This document shows positions 17,420 through 26,704 of a DNA stretch of 54,545 bases, one piece after another. Origin of the DNA: Pseudomonadota bacterium. GTDB lineage: Bacteria; Pseudomonadota; Gammaproteobacteria; Legionellales; Legionellaceae. The number at the start of each line of letters is the position of its first letter. Position 1 is the stretch's first letter. The stretch lies in contig JAGVJN010000021.1 of NCBI GenBank assembly GCA_020051095.1, positions 1 to 54,545 of the forward strand. The letters run 5' to 3'. Both the position numbers and the translations under genes were made by a program. The notes under the pieces are model-generated. The model ran no database searches. It was not told the origin of the DNA and was given only the letters and a program-made list of their open reading frames with translations.

Positions 17420-18564
17420 ATCAAAGCATTCGCCTTAGCCAAAACTTCAAATAAGCGATCGATATCCGCCATCTTATGGCATGCATTTAAGCTGATGCGA
17501 AGGCCTGATTCTTTGACTGGGACTGTGGGACTACGAATTAATTGGGCATGAATGTCATGGTTGTGAAGATAGTTTTTAAATTTTTGGGCCGTTTCAGCAC
17601 ACCCTAGTTGAAGTTGTTTGATAGGGGTTAGTGTAAATCGCCAGGCCATCCCCGAGTCGAGTGCTTTTTGTTTAAAATATTCACTTAGAGCGCGAAGGTG
17701 TTGACGCGCATCACAGGCCTCCACAATTGCGTCCAGCGTATGGTTTAATCCCTGTGCGAGTGCGGAGCTCATGGTTGTTGAATAGGTATAAGGGCGGGCA
17801 AATTGAATTAACGCATCAATCCATTGACTTTGCCCAACAACGGCAGCTCCCATTGACGCAGCGGATTTTGCAAAAGAGATCATTCTTAGTGGTACTTGAT
17901 GTTGATGGATTTGAAAATGTTCACAAGCTCCCATCCCGTTTTGCCCAAGCACACCAAAGGAATGCGCTTCATCCACCATTAACCCACACTGATGTTTTGC
18001 CACTAAATCACGATAACGATCGAGGGGCGGCACCAATCCGCTCATGCTGAACATTCCCTCGGTGATGACCATCTTGTGAGGGGAAAGCTTGCTCTCAAGA
18101 TGCTCAGCATCGATATGTCGAAAACGGCTATAGGCCACTTTGCCCAATTGAATGCCATCGTAGACAGAAGCATGGATTGCCTTATCAATTACCACAGGTA
18201 TTTCTAATCGACCAAGCAGCGATAAAATCGCTAAATTCGCTTGGTAGCCAGAATTAAATAAAACAGCCGTATCACATCCCGTCAATTGCGCAATGCGATT
18301 TTCCAACCGTTCATGAGCCTCACTTCGACCACCATTGACCGGTGATCCGCCACTGCCTGTTGGATAATCCAAATAGGCTTGGGCATAATGGTGTTTTAAA
18401 GCCTCATTCTTTGACAAAGACAAGTAATCATTTGTCATAAACGATAAGCCACCTTGATTAGTATTAGCAATACTACGTTGCCGATATAGCCCACTTTGTT
18501 GCCGACTTTCAATTAAATCAGCAATATTAGACTGCACAACATCCATCTTTCGCTTCCAATCCAA
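17416..18564 (-). CDS. bioF: 8-amino-7-oxononanoate synthase
   Basis: BioF is a PLP enzyme that condenses pimeloyl-ACP with L-alanine. The 382-residue protein shows N-D-Y-L-S-L, the [10 protein letters not shown] segment, [11 protein letters not shown] with the PLP-ring Asp, and the Schiff-base lysine K233 in S-F-A-K-S. ATG 18564 overlaps bioB by 38 bp. An ATG six codons later (18546) would overlap by 20 bp and is equally possible. Confidence 0.95.
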   Translation of the reverse strand: MDWKRKMDVVQSNIADLIESRQQSGLYRQRSIANTNQGGLSFMTNDYLSLSKNEALKHHYAQAYLDYPTGSGGSPVNGGRSEAHERLENRIAQLTGCDTAVLFNSGYQANLAILSLLGRLEIPVVIDKAIHASVYDGIQLGKVAYSRFRHIDAEHLESKLSPHKMVITEGMFSMSGLVPPLDRYRDLVAKHQCGLMVDEAHSFGVLGQNGMGACEHFQIHQHQVPLRMISFAKSAASMGAAVVGQSQWIDALIQFARPYTYSTTMSSALAQGLNHTLDAIVEACDARQHLRALSEYFKQKALDSGMAWRFTLTPIKQLQLGCAETAQKFKNYLHNHDIHAQLIRSPTVPVKESGLRISLNACHKMADIDRLFEVLAKANALI

Positions 18565-19486
18565 GTTTCGATAACAATGAGAGATCGCTCTCTTTTTCAG
18601 GATTGCTACACGTTAACAATTTTTCACCAAGAAATACAGAGTTTGCGCCTGCAAAAAAGCAAAGTGCTTGCAACTCATCACTCATTTCAGTCCGCCCAGC
18701 CGATAAGCGTATCACTGCGTTAGGCATGGCTAATCGGGCACAAGCAATCGTTCGAACCAGTTCAAAATTCTCGAGTGGTTTTGCATTAGCCAGAGGTGTG
18801 CCAGGTACTGGAATTAAACGGTTGATAGGAACGCTTTCTGGTGGGGGGGCCATAGTGGCTAGTGTGGTAATAAAATCTATCCTGTCTTGGCGGCTTTCGC
18901 CCATCCCCATGATGCCACCACAGCAAACAGATATACCTGCATCTCTCACCAATTTCAACGTATCTAACCGGTCTTGATAGGTTCGCGTTGTCACAATTTT
19001 TTGATAGTGATTTTCAGACGTATCAATATTGTGATTATAAAAATCAAGTCCAGCCTCTTTTAACTGATGTGCTTGCTCCGATTTAAGCATCCCGAGTGTC
19101 ATGCATGCCTCTAAACCAAGCGATTTTACCGTTTGAATCATGTCAATCAGCTCTGGCATGGCTTTATCAGGAAGATGTCGCCAAGCAGCGCCCATACAAA
19201 AACGGGTGGCGCCATTCGCTTTTGCCGCCTGAGCTTGCTCTTTCACACGTTCCAACGACGATAACTTCTCTTTTTCTATGGTCGTCTTATAATGGCCGCT
19301 TTGAGAACAATAACCACAATCTTCCGGACATGCACCCGTTTTGATGCTCATCAAAGTAGCTAATTCTACTTCATTTGCACGATGATTATTACGATGTGTA
19401 AGCTGAGCTTCTAATAGCAAATCATTCAAGGGCAAATCAAACCAATGTGTAATTTTTGCCTTTATCTGGGATTCATTGAAAATCAT
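18527..19486 (-). CDS. bioB: Biotin synthase
   Basis: BioB is the radical-SAM enzyme that inserts sulfur into dethiobiotin, using an auxiliary [2Fe-2S] cluster. The cluster motif C53-x3-C57-x2-C60 is in [12 protein letters not shown]. Other family segments present are [34 protein letters not shown] and the late R-L-S-A-G-R. The 319 residues are normal. It is the first gene of the operon, transcribed divergently from bioA. Confidence 0.97.
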   Translation of the reverse strand: MIFNESQIKAKITHWFDLPLNDLLLEAQLTHRNNHRANEVELATLMSIKTGACPEDCGYCSQSGHYKTTIEKEKLSSLERVKEQAQAAKANGATRFCMGAAWRHLPDKAMPELIDMIQTVKSLGLEACMTLGMLKSEQAHQLKEAGLDFYNHNIDTSENHYQKIVTTRTYQDRLDTLKLVRDAGISVCCGGIMGMGESRQDRIDFITTLATMAPPPESVPINRLIPVPGTPLANAKPLENFELVRTIACARLAMPNAVIRLSAGRTEMSDELQALCFFAGANSVFLGEKLLTCSNPEKESDLSLLSKLGLEAKDGCCAV

Positions 19487-19514
19487 GATTTTTCCTTTGC
19501 ATTACGTTCTTGGC

Positions 19515-19542
19515 ATGATAAATTGCCAATATTTTTTGTCAA
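19515..19542 (-). promoter_or_regulatory. Sigma-70 promoter of bioB-F-H-D
   Basis: On the minus strand there is a perfect -35 TTGACA (19537-19542), a 16-bp spacer and -10 TATCAT (19515-19520). The -35 lies inside the left half of the BirA-like operator, so repressor binding would block polymerase directly. Confidence 0.7.
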
Positions 19543-19567
19543 CTTAAAAATTTCGCCGGGTTTACCA
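19536..19567. promoter_or_regulatory. Candidate BirA (biotin repressor) operator between bioB and bioA
   Basis: TTGTCAACT (19536-19544), 14 bp, GGTTTACCA (19559-19567). The known BirA signal is TTGTAAACC, 14-16 bp, GGTTTACAA, so 7 of 9 positions match on the left and 8 of 9 on the right, with correct spacing. It touches the bioA ATG at 19568 and covers the bioB -35, as expected for one operator controlling both directions. Confidence 0.7.
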
Positions 19568-20896
19568 ATGAATACAATTGAACGAGACTTAAAGCATATA
19601 TGGCATCCTTGCATGCAGATGAAAGATTTCGAACAATGTCCTCCGATCGTCGTTCATCATGCCAAGGGTATCTATTTGAAGACAAATCTCGGTCGGTTAA
19701 TCGATGCTCAATCGAGCTGGTGGTGTAAATCACTTGGTCATCAACATCCAAGAGTTAAATCAGCCATTGAAGCACAACTTGCTATATTTGAGCATATCAT
19801 TAGTGCTAACTGCACACATGATTTATTGGCAGAATTTGGTCAGACTATCGAAGAAATTACAGGTTTACAACACGTTTTTTTTGCCAGTGATGGGTCATGT
19901 GCCGTTGAAATCGCCATGAAACTTGCCATGCAGAAAGAACAAATAATGCGTGAAAATCCAAGAAAACTGTTTGTTAATTTAGCCAATGCCTACCATGGGG
20001 AAACGTTAGCCACCCTAGCTGTCAGTGATCTTGGACTGTATAAATCTGCTTTTCATCATGTATCATTGCCAACATTCACCATCGAAGACATCCCTTATGT
20101 GACTAGTCAAAATGACTGCTTACATGAGTCAAGTGATACTTTGTGGCAACGTGTACTCCCTCAATTGAAAGCCATCGAAAAGGACTGTATTGCTTTAATT
20201 CTCGAACCACTTCTTCAAGGAGCTGGTGGTATGAAATTATATACGGTTGATTTTCTTTCACGATTATGTCGATGGGCAAAACAAAATGATATTCTCATCA
20301 TAGCCGATGAAATCATGACTGGCATTGGGCGTGTAGGCAGCTGGTTGGCGTTTGATTATTTGGATATCAAACCGGATTTGATTTGCTTATCCAAAGGACT
20401 AACCTCCGGCACCATACCCATGAGTTGCGTGGCAATATCTCATCCTATTTTTGAATGTTTTTATGATGACTTCCAATCCGGCAAGTCCTTTCTCCATTCC
20501 CATACTTATAGTGGGCATGCACTTGGCATTGCAGCAGCGCTGGCAACTATTGAAACGATAAAATCTGAAAGTATATTTAATCATGTCAACGAATTAGGGT
20601 TACAAATGGCAAACGCAATGAAACATGTTGCTGAAAAAACGGCCTGTTTAGCGAATGTTCGCCAATTTGGCGCAATGGTTGCTGCTGATATAGAAGATAT
20701 CGCCATTGATCGACCCGGTTTTCAAGTCTTCCAAAAAGCACTACAACAAGGAGCATTGATGCGTTCACTTGGAAAGACAATATATTGGTTACCGCCCTTA
20801 AATTCACCCAGCGACATTATTGCACAACTTGCTGATATTACTGAAAAAAGTATTAATGCTGTCCGCAATCAAGCCAAAGCACAAGCATTCATCTAA
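19568..20896 (+). CDS. bioA: Adenosylmethionine-8-amino-7-oxononanoate aminotransferase
   Basis: BioA is a PLP transaminase that makes 7,8-diaminopelargonate with SAM as amino donor. The 442 residues begin near the family start with I-W-H-P-C-M-Q-M and have the BioA-type S-S-W-W-C-K motif, G-S-C-A-V-E-I-A-M-K, A-Y-H-G-E-T, the PLP Asp in I-A-D-E-I-M-T-G-I-G-R, and the lysine in L-S-K-G-L-T-S-G. The frame is open to 19445, but ATG 19568 is the first start that gives family sequence and lies just after the operator. Confidence 0.96.
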   Translation: MNTIERDLKHIWHPCMQMKDFEQCPPIVVHHAKGIYLKTNLGRLIDAQSSWWCKSLGHQHPRVKSAIEAQLAIFEHIISANCTHDLLAEFGQTIEEITGLQHVFFASDGSCAVEIAMKLAMQKEQIMRENPRKLFVNLANAYHGETLATLAVSDLGLYKSAFHHVSLPTFTIEDIPYVTSQNDCLHESSDTLWQRVLPQLKAIEKDCIALILEPLLQGAGGMKLYTVDFLSRLCRWAKQNDILIIADEIMTGIGRVGSWLAFDYLDIKPDLICLSKGLTSGTIPMSCVAISHPIFECFYDDFQSGKSFLHSHTYSGHALGIAAALATIETIKSESIFNHVNELGLQMANAMKHVAEKTACLANVRQFGAMVAADIEDIAIDRPGFQVFQKALQQGALMRSLGKTIYWLPPLNSPSDIIAQLADITEKSINAVRNQAKAQAFI

Positions 20897-21034
20897 ATGC
20901 TATAATTAACCTAGTACGATTTTTCAGGTCTTTTTTCTAACGTTTGTATGCGTAGTGATGAGGGTGAAAAACGAAGGTAGTACTGTTGACCTGTTACTTA
21001 GGACCATCCTACAAACTCGTCGATAAGGATGTTA

Positions 21035-21433
21035 ATGATAAGCCGCTTAATCCTGATGATATGCCTTATACCAGTTAACGCTGTCTATGCGGCGTGGGAA
21101 TGCCCAGCTGTGGATAAATTTGGATATTTTTACTCCGTCAAAAACGTATTTGTAAAAATTGCTGTCTCCAAATCAATGGATCTTTGCAAACACAAAAGTG
21201 CTGACCCAGCAAGTTGTCTAGTAGAGCGTGCCTATTGTCAACGCATTGCCAAGAGCAACCCGCATAATACTCATTGGCAATGTTTTGCATATGATTCAAA
21301 CGGTGAAAAATACCCATCTGGCCCCTATTCCAATCAATATCAATCGACCCTTAAGGCAGAATATTTATGCCGCCGCTTGTCAAAGTTGCCTTCAAGCTGT
21401 AATGTTCCACTTTTTACTTGCGAGAAAATATAA
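21035..21433 (+). CDS. Small secreted Cys-rich protein, unknown function
   Basis: I do not recognise a family. The 132 residues start with a signal peptide (hydrophobic run, likely cleavage after V-Y-A-A near 20). The mature part is about 110 residues with eight or so cysteines, many in pairs that could form disulfides. Two similar halves may exist, each with an aromatic-Gly stretch (D-K-F-G-Y-F-Y, Y-D-S-N-G-E-K-Y) followed later by a Leu-Cys or Cys-Lys motif and a Cys pair. I chose ATG 21035 because AAGGA lies 5 nt upstream; ATG 21029 overlaps that site. The stop is 2 bp before coaE, so the two are probably co-transcribed, which may be accidental. Confidence 0.6.
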   Translation: MISRLILMICLIPVNAVYAAWECPAVDKFGYFYSVKNVFVKIAVSKSMDLCKHKSADPASCLVERAYCQRIAKSNPHNTHWQCFAYDSNGEKYPSGPYSNQYQSTLKAEYLCRRLSKLPSSCNVPLFTCEKI

Positions 21434-21435
21434 TT

Positions 21436-22038
21436 ATGACCTTTGTCGTTGCAGTAACGGGTTCCACCGCTAGCGGAAAATCAACTGCTGTAAATTTTTT
21501 TGCTGACAAAGGCGTAACTGTTATCAGTGCTGATGAAATTAATCGATCCTTGTTAGAGCCAAACACACCAACATTTTTAGCCATTGCTAAACATTTTGGC
21601 AAGTCTATCCTAAACGAACAGGGACATTTGAACAAACAAGCTTTACGCAGTGTGATTTTCTCTAACCCCGTTGAAAAAAAATGGTTAGAAGATTTGCTTC
21701 ACCCAATCATTCGAAAAAAAATGCAAGATCAGTTAGCTTCCGCTACAGGACGCTATGTTGTCATTGAGATTCCCTTACTCAAGTCACGCAGTGACTATCC
21801 CTATCTTAATCGTGTTTTACTGCTTGAAAGCGATCCGTCGGTTCAAATAAAACGAATTATGCAACGAGACCATTGTGGCTATGAACAGGCCGCGGCTGTT
21901 CTTAAAAACCATTCGCCAAACTCAGTTAAACGCCAACTAGCCGATGATATTATTACCAATAATCAATCAACCGATGCATTGCATGAACAACTCAACCAAT
22001 TACACCAACAATACAGCGCTCTTGCGCAATTAAAATAA
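21436..22038 (+). CDS. coaE: Dephospho-CoA kinase
   Basis: CoaE carries out the last step of coenzyme A synthesis. The protein has 200 residues. The P-loop is G-S-T-A-S-G-K-S, not the more usual G-G-I-G-S-G-K-S, but its Lys and Ser are kept. The dephospho-CoA site V-I-S-A-D-E-I and the lid region R-I-M-Q-R-D are present, with L-H-P-I-I-R between them. An upstream in-frame ATG (21418) lies inside the previous gene and is unlikely. ZapD follows, as in many gammaproteobacteria. Confidence 0.93.
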   Translation: MTFVVAVTGSTASGKSTAVNFFADKGVTVISADEINRSLLEPNTPTFLAIAKHFGKSILNEQGHLNKQALRSVIFSNPVEKKWLEDLLHPIIRKKMQDQLASATGRYVVIEIPLLKSRSDYPYLNRVLLLESDPSVQIKRIMQRDHCGYEQAAAVLKNHSPNSVKRQLADDIITNNQSTDALHEQLNQLHQQYSALAQLK

Positions 22039-22341
22039 TGCGTCATCGAGATGAAGTCTACTACAAAAACACAATAAATCCTTGATTTTATGAATAATTG
22101 ATTTGAAGCCCCAAATAGTTTATGGTAAGATTTCAAATTGAATAAAAAGATTACCAAATCTGCTCGTTCAGTGGGCAAATGAGTTATATTTTATTAGATA
22201 GTTTAAAGACAAGTAAATTTTGAAACAATTTATCGGATAGAACGAAGAGTTTAGGCATAAAACTGGAAGTTTCAGTTATGCTAGTTTTGATTCAATCGAT
22301 AGGCCACATCTAACTATAAAGTACAAAGCAAGGATTTGCTG
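22039..22341. other. coaE-zapD intergenic region
   Basis: AT-rich, with no open frame worth calling and no RNA gene that I recognise. A weak 6-bp inverted repeat (TGGTAA/TTACCA) lies near 22120-22160, and a short imperfect palindrome AACTGGAAGTTTCAGTT near 22262. It presumably holds the zapD promoter, but no clear -35/-10 pair stands out. Confidence 0.4.
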
Positions 22342-23088
22342 ATGCATAAAGAGATGATGACATTCGAATTGGCAACCCACTTCTTGCCAAAAGTTTCGCT
22401 GAAACTCGAATCTTATATCCAGTCTATCATGGACAGTCAAAATGAATCACACCCCGTTATTCACCATCATGCTTTATTAAATTGTAACGAAGTATTAAAC
22501 ATTGTCGACAAGCCAGAGCTTAAAAGCCGATTTTTGAAAGAGTTTCTCCGGGTTGAACACCTACTTAATCGCTGTCAAACAAAGATATGCAATGAATTAT
22601 ACGACTTACTTTTTCAACAAATTCAATATCTCAGTAATATGAATCATAATTTTGCCAACCGACTGAATGAAGATTTATTCTTGCTCGCCATTCGCCAAAA
22701 TTTAACAGCGAATAACCAGAGTTTAAATGATTTTTGTCCGCAGTTTCAGTTTTGGATGGAGGCAGATCCTATCATTCGCCGTGAAATGATTGAAAAATGG
22801 ATAAATGCACTGCACCCTTTACATAAAACCGTAAAAACCTACTTATCTATCTTACGCCAAACAGCATTATCTTCTGTCATTAAATTGGATAGAGGTTTCT
22901 ATCAACAAGCACTACCACCTGCAAATAATTGCCATTTGATCGCCGTTAAATTAGCGAAATACTATGGTGCCATTCCTAAAATCAATCTAGGTCACTTTGG
23001 ATTAAGCATACGACTTTTTGATGTTGAGTCGATGCGTGAGATGCACAAAGATAATACCGAAATAGAATTAGCTCTCTGCCAGTTATAG
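22342..23088 (+). CDS. zapD: Cell division protein ZapD
   Basis: ZapD bundles FtsZ filaments at midcell. The 248 residues are predicted almost all helical, with a C-terminal beta part. Matches to the family are partial but spread across the length: F-E-L-A-T-H-F-L near the start, V-L-N-I-V-D-K-P-E-L-K and L-K-E-F-L-R, F-W-M-E-A-D-P, W-I-x-A-L-x-P-L, and the C-terminal G-F-Y-Q-Q-A-L-P. It lies directly after coaE, which is ZapD's usual place. ATG 22342 has AAGGA 7 nt upstream; a TTG two codons earlier is less likely. Confidence 0.85.
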   Translation: MHKEMMTFELATHFLPKVSLKLESYIQSIMDSQNESHPVIHHHALLNCNEVLNIVDKPELKSRFLKEFLRVEHLLNRCQTKICNELYDLLFQQIQYLSNMNHNFANRLNEDLFLLAIRQNLTANNQSLNDFCPQFQFWMEADPIIRREMIEKWINALHPLHKTVKTYLSILRQTALSSVIKLDRGFYQQALPPANNCHLIAVKLAKYYGAIPKINLGHFGLSIRLFDVESMREMHKDNTEIELALCQL

Positions 23089-23643
23089 CGCCTCTTTAGC
23101 ATAGATAACCGGTTCAAAACTGTAACGATGGATTGGACATGGGCCATGCTTCATCAATGCAAGCTTATGTTCTTTTGTAGCATACCCTTTATGGTTAGAA
23201 AATCCATATTGTGGAAATTGCTGATCAAAATTATTCATCATTCGATCGCGTTCAACTTTGGCAATAATTGAAGCTGCACCTATCAGTGTCTCTTTCAAAT
23301 CACCTTTCACAATACACTCACTTGGAATCGATGTTTGAGGTGCATAAAGACCATCAATCAATAGCTTTGTTGGCTGAATTGATAGGCCTTCTATCGCTCG
23401 TTTCATCGCAAGCAACGTTGCTTGATGGATGTTAATTCGATCAATTTCTTCGGCTTCAACAATACCCAGTGCAAATGAAAGGGCTTTGTCAATTATTAAT
23501 TGATACAAATGTTCTCGTTTTGCATGGCTTAATGCTTTTGAATCGGTAATGCCATCAATTTGAGTCTGTAAAATAACAGCAGCTGCTACAACCGGCCCTG
23601 CTAAAGGGCCCCGCCCAGCTTCATCCACACCGGCAACTATCAT
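23083..23643 (-). CDS. rnhB: Ribonuclease HII
   Basis: RNase HII nicks DNA at embedded ribonucleotides and degrades RNA-DNA hybrids. The 186-residue protein begins M-I-V-A-G-V-D-E-A-G-R-G-P-L-A-G-P, with the metal-binding D7 and E8 and the G-R-G loop that recognises the ribonucleotide. A further catalytic Asp is in L-I-D-G, and A-A-S-I-I-A-K-V-E-R-D follows. The gene converges on zapD with a 6-bp overlap of the 3' ends. Confidence 0.95.
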   Translation of the reverse strand: MIVAGVDEAGRGPLAGPVVAAAVILQTQIDGITDSKALSHAKREHLYQLIIDKALSFALGIVEAEEIDRINIHQATLLAMKRAIEGLSIQPTKLLIDGLYAPQTSIPSECIVKGDLKETLIGAASIIAKVERDRMMNNFDQQFPQYGFSNHKGYATKEHKLALMKHGPCPIHRYSFEPVIYAKEAL

Positions 23644-23783
23644 CCTGCTTCCTTTGTTATTTGCCCTCTCTTAATAATTTCGGCCTTCTCCAAAGCCTGC
23701 GGTTGATAAGAAAGGTTATAATTGATTTATTATTATAGGCGTGCGATCATATCTGTTATTTCTGAAAAATAAAAGAGAAAACC

Positions 23784-24746
23784 ATGATTCGTTGTGCAGT
23801 CATCGGGGTAGGTTACCTAGGACGATTTCACGCCCAGAAATATCAACTTTTGGATAAAACTGAACTGGTAGCTGTGTGTGATGTAAACCCAACAACAGCT
23901 GCAGCAGTGGGCCAAGAATTAAACGTACCCTACACGGTGGATTATCGCACTTTATTTAGTAAAGTGGATGCAGTTAGCATCGCTGCGACGACGAAGCAAC
24001 ATTATCAAATCGCGAAAAGTTGTTTAGAGCAAGGCATTCATGTGCTACTTGAAAAGCCCATGACAGAAACAATTGAGCAAGCAACCGCTTTAATCTCAAT
24101 TGCCCAACATCACCAGTGCGTATTACAAATCGGCCATATGGAACGTTTTAATGCCGCTCGCCTTGCGTTAGATAACCATTTGGATAACCCCCTCTTTATC
24201 GAGTCTCATCGACTTGCACCCTACAAACCAAGGGGTGCTGATGTTAATGTTGTGCTTGATTTGATGATCCACGATATTGATATCATTCAAAGTATCGTTG
24301 ACAGTCCAATCACTAACATCGATGCGCAAGGCGCGCCTGTTTTATCCCCTTCCATTGATATTGCTAATGCACGGATTCGTTTTGCCAATCATTGTGTCGC
24401 AAATGTCACTGCAAGCCGTATCAGCTATAAATCAGAACGAAAAACACGTATCTTTCAAGCCAACACTTACATTTCAATTGATTTCCAAAATAAGAAATTT
24501 GCAGTATTTGAAAAAGGGACAGGCGAAATGTTCCCCGGTATTCCAGAGATTGTACGGCATGAATCTACGTTTGAGAATGGAGATGCATTATTAGAAGAAA
24601 TCCGCTCCTTCTTAGAATGCATCGAACACGGGAAGAAACCCCTAGTATCTGGTGAAGAGGGTCGAGCAGCCCTAGAAACAGCCGATAAAATAACCCATTT
24701 TATTAACCAAGAGCTGCTACTTCGTGAACGAACAGAACATGCCTAA
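23784..24746 (+). CDS. gnnA: Gfo/Idh/MocA-family oxidoreductase, likely GnnA (UDP-GlcNAc 3-dehydrogenase)
   Basis: The 320 residues form an N-terminal Rossmann domain (G-V-G-Y-L-G near residues 8-13) with the family's E-K-P motif (V-L-L-E-K-P-M-T) and a C-terminal Gfo/Idh domain with D-L-M-I-H-D-I-D carrying the active-site His/Asp. The stop overlaps lpxB by 8 bp, so the two are likely co-translated. In bacteria whose lipid A contains 2,3-diaminoglucose, including Legionella, GnnA oxidises UDP-GlcNAc at C3 before GnnB aminates it, and GnnA genes lie among lpx genes. I infer that role from context and from the match to GnnA as I recall it. GnnB is not in the window. Confidence 0.7.
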   Translation: MIRCAVIGVGYLGRFHAQKYQLLDKTELVAVCDVNPTTAAAVGQELNVPYTVDYRTLFSKVDAVSIAATTKQHYQIAKSCLEQGIHVLLEKPMTETIEQATALISIAQHHQCVLQIGHMERFNAARLALDNHLDNPLFIESHRLAPYKPRGADVNVVLDLMIHDIDIIQSIVDSPITNIDAQGAPVLSPSIDIANARIRFANHCVANVTASRISYKSERKTRIFQANTYISIDFQNKKFAVFEKGTGEMFPGIPEIVRHESTFENGDALLEEIRSFLECIEHGKKPLVSGEEGRAALETADKITHFINQELLLRERTEHA

Positions 24747-25914
24747 AAAGATTGTCATCATTGCTGGAGAGGAATCAGGCGACTATCATGCATCTAGTTT
24801 TGTTCGTCTTTTAAAACAGCAAAATCCTGACTGGAAATTTTCCGGCATAGGCGGCCGCCATTTACAGCGCGCCGGTATGAAATTGTTGTTTAATTTATCG
24901 GCCTATGGTGTGACAGGCATAACCGAAGTATTCCGATACTTTTTTATCATAAAGAAGGCCTTTAACCTTATCATCAACCATATTAAAACTGAAAACCCGG
25001 ATCTTATTATACTGGTTGATTACCCTGGATTTAACTTAAGATTGGCTAAAAGAATTAGACGATTTTCATTAACTCCAATCCTGTACTATATCGCACCACA
25101 AATTTGGGCATGGAAACCTAAACGCCTAAAAACCATCCAGAAATACATCAGTCATATGGCCGTGATTTTGCCATTTGAAAAAGAACTATATCAGCAGGCA
25201 GAAGTGCCTGTCTCTTTTGTCGGCCACCCTATTATCAGGCAATTGGAAGAAAAGAAGAAATCGTTATTGGATAAGCAATCACTTGGTCTCCCCGACAATA
25301 AAATCTTAGTAGCCATGTTGCCTGGCAGTAGGCGAAATGAAATAAAACGGCTATTACCAGTATTTATCGAAACGATCAAACAATTCCAGCAAGAAGATGA
25401 CAGTATTCATTTTGTTATTCCTGTTGCAAAGTCACTAAATTTTGATTATGTAAAATCCCTTCTTCCTGGCAATCTCCCTGTAAGCTTAGTATATGGTCAT
25501 GCCATTGATGTCATGATGTTATCTGAAGCAGTAGTGGTTGCATCTGGGACGGCGTCACTTGAATGTGCCTTGTTGGGTAGACCTAGTTGCTTGGTTTATA
25601 AAATTTCTGCTGCAACATACAGCGCGGCGACACAACTCGTACGAATACCCTATATTGGTTTAGCAAATATTCTCAGTGGGAAAATGATAATGCCTGAATT
25701 AATTCAAGACGATTGTGAACCAACTTCCTTAAGTAATATGGTGCATTTTCTAGTCTATGATGAAGCTTTCAGAGAAAATCAAGTTGAACAATTTAACGCC
25801 TTGTATTCGACACTTTCGAGCACAGCTGCCGATTGCACAATCGAGTCAATTATTGATAATTTACTCCCTGATCCTCAAGAATACGAAGTGGATAAAAATA
25901 CAGAAAAAGTCTAG
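24739..25914 (+). CDS. lpxB: Lipid-A-disaccharide synthase
   Basis: LpxB joins UDP-2,3-diacyl-glucosamine and lipid X into the lipid A disaccharide on the inner face of the inner membrane. The protein has 391 residues. Visible motifs: I-A-G-E-E-S-G-D near the N-terminus, G-I-G-G-R-H-L-Q, V-D-Y-P-G-F-N-L-R, I-A-P-Q-I-W-A-W, L-P-G-S-R-R-N-E-I, the nucleotide-sugar segment A-S-G-T-A-S-L-E-C, and N-I-L-S-G. I chose the ATG at 24739 over the GTG at 24724, as family similarity starts just after it. Confidence 0.95.
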   Translation: MPKKIVIIAGEESGDYHASSFVRLLKQQNPDWKFSGIGGRHLQRAGMKLLFNLSAYGVTGITEVFRYFFIIKKAFNLIINHIKTENPDLIILVDYPGFNLRLAKRIRRFSLTPILYYIAPQIWAWKPKRLKTIQKYISHMAVILPFEKELYQQAEVPVSFVGHPIIRQLEEKKKSLLDKQSLGLPDNKILVAMLPGSRRNEIKRLLPVFIETIKQFQQEDDSIHFVIPVAKSLNFDYVKSLLPGNLPVSLVYGHAIDVMMLSEAVVVASGTASLECALLGRPSCLVYKISAATYSAATQLVRIPYIGLANILSGKMIMPELIQDDCEPTSLSNMVHFLVYDEAFRENQVEQFNALYSTLSSTAADCTIESIIDNLLPDPQEYEVDKNTEKV

Positions 25915-26005
25915 ATAATCAAAAGGGCTTGGTGTACAATTGTCGTAACTTTCGTCCATGAAAGTAATTTGGATTTAATGATTTAACCAAAATAAGGAAG
26001 TTAAG

Positions 26006-26299
26006 ATGAATGTAATTGACACCCATAATCAAACCACATCCACGCAAGAACAAGGCTTGCAAGATATGGTTTATTCCCTAGTCAATAATTTCTTATCCGA
26101 AAACAAAGGAAAGCCTGTTACCGACTTATATGATATGATTCTTTCTGAAGTTGAGCCCCCATTATTACAAGCAGTTATGGAAAAGAAACGCGGCAACCAA
26201 CTTCAAGCAGCCAAAATGCTTGGTATCAGTCGTGGTACAATTCGCAAAAAATTGCAACGCTATTTTGGCACACGCTATTTCCGCCTTACAGAAGAATAA
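26006..26299 (+). CDS. fis: Fis-family nucleoid-associated DNA-binding protein
   Basis: Fis bends DNA and regulates rRNA, recombination and virulence genes. At 97 residues it has the normal length: a flexible N-terminus, the dimer helices (L-Y-D-M-I-L-S-E-V-E-P-P-L-L), and the C-terminal helix-turn-helix G-N-Q-L-Q-A-A-K-M-L-G-I-S-R-G-T-I-R-K-K-L. A final ten-residue tail follows. A clear AAGGAAG precedes the ATG. The gene has its own terminator. Some relatives, Legionella among them, encode several Fis paralogues; only one is seen here. Confidence 0.93.
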   Translation: MNVIDTHNQTTSTQEQGLQDMVYSLVNNFLSENKGKPVTDLYDMILSEVEPPLLQAVMEKKRGNQLQAAKMLGISRGTIRKKLQRYFGTRYFRLTEE

Positions 26300-26306
26300 T
26301 GAGTAG

Positions 26307-26349
26307 ACCTCTCGTTATTTTCCCAATGATAGCGAGAGGTTCTCTTGTT
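26307..26349 (+). terminator. Intrinsic terminator of fis
   Basis: ACCTCTCG (26307-26314) pairs with CGAGAGGT (26333-26340), followed by TCTCTTGTT. It sits 8 bp after the fis stop codon. Confidence 0.7.
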
Positions 26350-26704
26350 AAACTATCACTCCACCACTTCACCTTACTCATACTCAAGCAAACCGGTATT
26401 TTCTAACACTGAATAATGTGCATAGTCCAAGAATTGAAGTCATGACAGACCATGAGACAGTCTTAATGAAGAGAGCCCAAAGACGGTGATATTAGGGTCT
26501 ATACCTATAATCACAAATCTACCATATTGGTAACTCTTTATGCATGTATCCGCTACATTTGTTGAGAACGATGGATCATCCTGTTAAGCAGAAAAAAAGG
26601 ACTTACAAAAAATTCCAAGGTCGAGGCATAAACATTTTTCTCGGATACTGGTTTTTCGATTTTCGTTGCGATCAGAATCATCCAAGTTTGGTGACACTTG
26701 CTAA
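26350..26704. other. fis-rpoS intergenic region with one possible small ORF
   Basis: No RNA gene is recognised in this 355-bp gap between convergent fis and rpoS. One small open frame on the + strand (ATG 26544, stop 26706-26708, 54 residues) is rich in Lys, Phe and other aromatic residues and overlaps the 3' end of rpoS by 4 bp. It has no good ribosome binding site and matches nothing I know, so I do not call it as a gene. Confidence 0.3.
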
